64,000 bases of DNA from Cololabis saira (taxonomy: Eukaryota; Chordata; Actinopteri; Beloniformes; Belonidae). A program made the position numbers and the translations under genes. The first letter of the stretch is position 1, and each line of letters starts with the position of its first letter. Positions 63,421 through 64,000 of the stretch are shown here, in pieces. The stretch covers positions 28,546,590-28,610,589 of the forward strand of contig NC_084591.1 in the NCBI RefSeq assembly GCF_033807715.1. The letters are read 5' to 3'. The notes under the pieces were generated by a model. That model made no database searches. It worked only from the letters and a program-made list of their open reading frames with translations, and was not told the DNA's origin.

Positions 63421-64000
63421 TTCAGCAGCCTCAACCGCCAGCGGTAGAAGGGGCCCTCGGCACCAGATTGCCAGGATCCTCTGCTTCCCAGCTCCATCAG
63501 TCCCAGCAGGTTACCTCGGTTGGGGCCACCGGCATTGGGATGTTGGTACCCGGCATCCCTCCCACCGCATTTCAACCCAGTTTCCTTCCTCAACCCGTTC
63601 CGGCCCCGCAGGCAACTACTTATTTCACCCCGTCCACAGCTAATCCCGCCGTCCGTCATCCCAACGCTTTCGCTTCCCGCCCTTCTCCAGTTCCGGCCAA
63701 ACCTGCGCAAACAAACCTACAACAGCTAACTTCGGCCGGGGTAACTAGCACCGGGATGCTAGCACCCCCCGCTATGCTCTTTCAGCAGCCTCAACCGCCA
63801 GCGGTAGAAGGGGCATCTCGGCACCGGATTGCCGGGGTCCTCTGCATCCCAGCTCCGTCGGCCCCAGCAGGTGCCTCGGTTGGAGCCGCCGGCATCGGGG
63901 TTGGTGCCTGGCCTCCCTCCCACCGCATTTCGGCCCGGTTTTCTTCCTCGACCCGTTCCGGCCCCGCGGGCAGCCGCTCGTTCGTTTCGTTTTGTTTCCT
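63363..64000 (+). repeat. About 360-bp higher-order tandem duplication
   Basis: The block starting CAACAGCTAACT at 63361 is repeated from 63721 (spacing about 360 bp), including the 72-bp core plus CGCTATGCTC, TTCAGCAGCCTCAACCGCCA and CCCTCCCACCGCATTTC. The second block continues past the window end. The blocks differ largely by CpG to TpG/CpA changes, mostly in the first block. Confidence 0.9.

Larger units (their letters stand above)
62290..64000 (+). mobile_element. GC-rich retroelement-like block, gag-like ORF region (truncated by window)
   Basis: The base composition changes abruptly from AT-rich intron to GC- and CpG-rich DNA at about 62290. A 5' leader with repeated CACGCCT and CGCTCTCGTTCTC motifs precedes an ATG at 62500. 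No LTR pair, protease, reverse transcriptase, integrase or recombinase is visible in the part present. The element class is therefore not assigned; a Gypsy-, DIRS- or other LTR-type 5' region is possible. It continues past the window. It lies in the intron after the PA14-start exon of b4galnt4, in the same orientation. Confidence 0.5.

Overview
The window looks like about 64 kb of teleost fish nuclear DNA. It is AT-rich and intron-dominated, and packed with fish-type transposon families: hAT and TTAA-flanked MITEs, tRNA-derived SINEs, short LTRs and truncated LINEs. Long (TA)n, (TG)n and (TC)n microsatellites are also present. I see no bacterial or organellar features.

One host protein-coding gene can be supported, on the plus strand. 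Three short exons at 13189-13301, 46953-47051 and 62029-62124 have compatible splice phases. Together they encode the acidic stem and the start of the PA14 domain of a beta-1,4-N-acetylgalactosaminyltransferase of the B4GALNT3/4 type. The best match from memory is B4GALNT4. These Golgi enzymes make LacdiNAc (GalNAc-beta-1,4-GlcNAc) caps on glycans. The exon for the cytoplasmic tail and membrane anchor must lie upstream of the window. The rest of the PA14 domain and the catalytic domain lie downstream. Almost everything else is intron: at least 13.2 kb before the first visible exon, then 33.65 kb, 14.98 kb, and at least 1.9 kb after the last.

Layout. 1-112: end of a hAT-like MITE. 908-1537: complete hAT MITE with a perfect 8-bp target duplication. 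9825-10035: L1-like LINE tail. 13189-13301: exon. 14131-15545: decayed dispersed repeat carrying a SINE with a 15-bp target duplication. 16547-18379: nested terminal-inverted-repeat elements holding (TA)37 and (TG)69. 22215-22735: LTR-like repeat. 33480-34375: LINE relic. 35125-35890: hAT-like relic split by a TTAA MITE. 37509-37877 and 38423-38546: tRNA-SINEs. 39538-39835: solo LTR. 40642-40990: second copy of the TTAA MITE, followed directly by another TTAA-bounded repeat. 44441-45307: LINE reverse-transcriptase fragment with an internal 32-bp triplication. 46953-47051: exon. 51426-52233: TTAA MITE containing a 129-bp hairpin MITE. 52335-52639: zinc-finger-like ORF. 53290-53785: LINE relic. 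53975-54535 and 57592-58351: hAT MITEs with perfect 8-bp duplications. 59361-60140: L1-like relic. 62029-62124: exon. 62290-64000: GC-rich retroelement-like block with a gag-like reading frame and nested tandem repeats, running off the window end.

I found no convincing new biological system. The items most worth a second look are the GC-rich hierarchical-repeat element at the right edge, the unassigned zinc-finger-like ORF near 52.4 kb, the nested element carrying YY1- and ETS-like motifs, and the shared TTAA between two abutting elements. Family names for repeats come from recalled teleost consensus patterns plus termini and target duplications read in the sequence, not from a database search.
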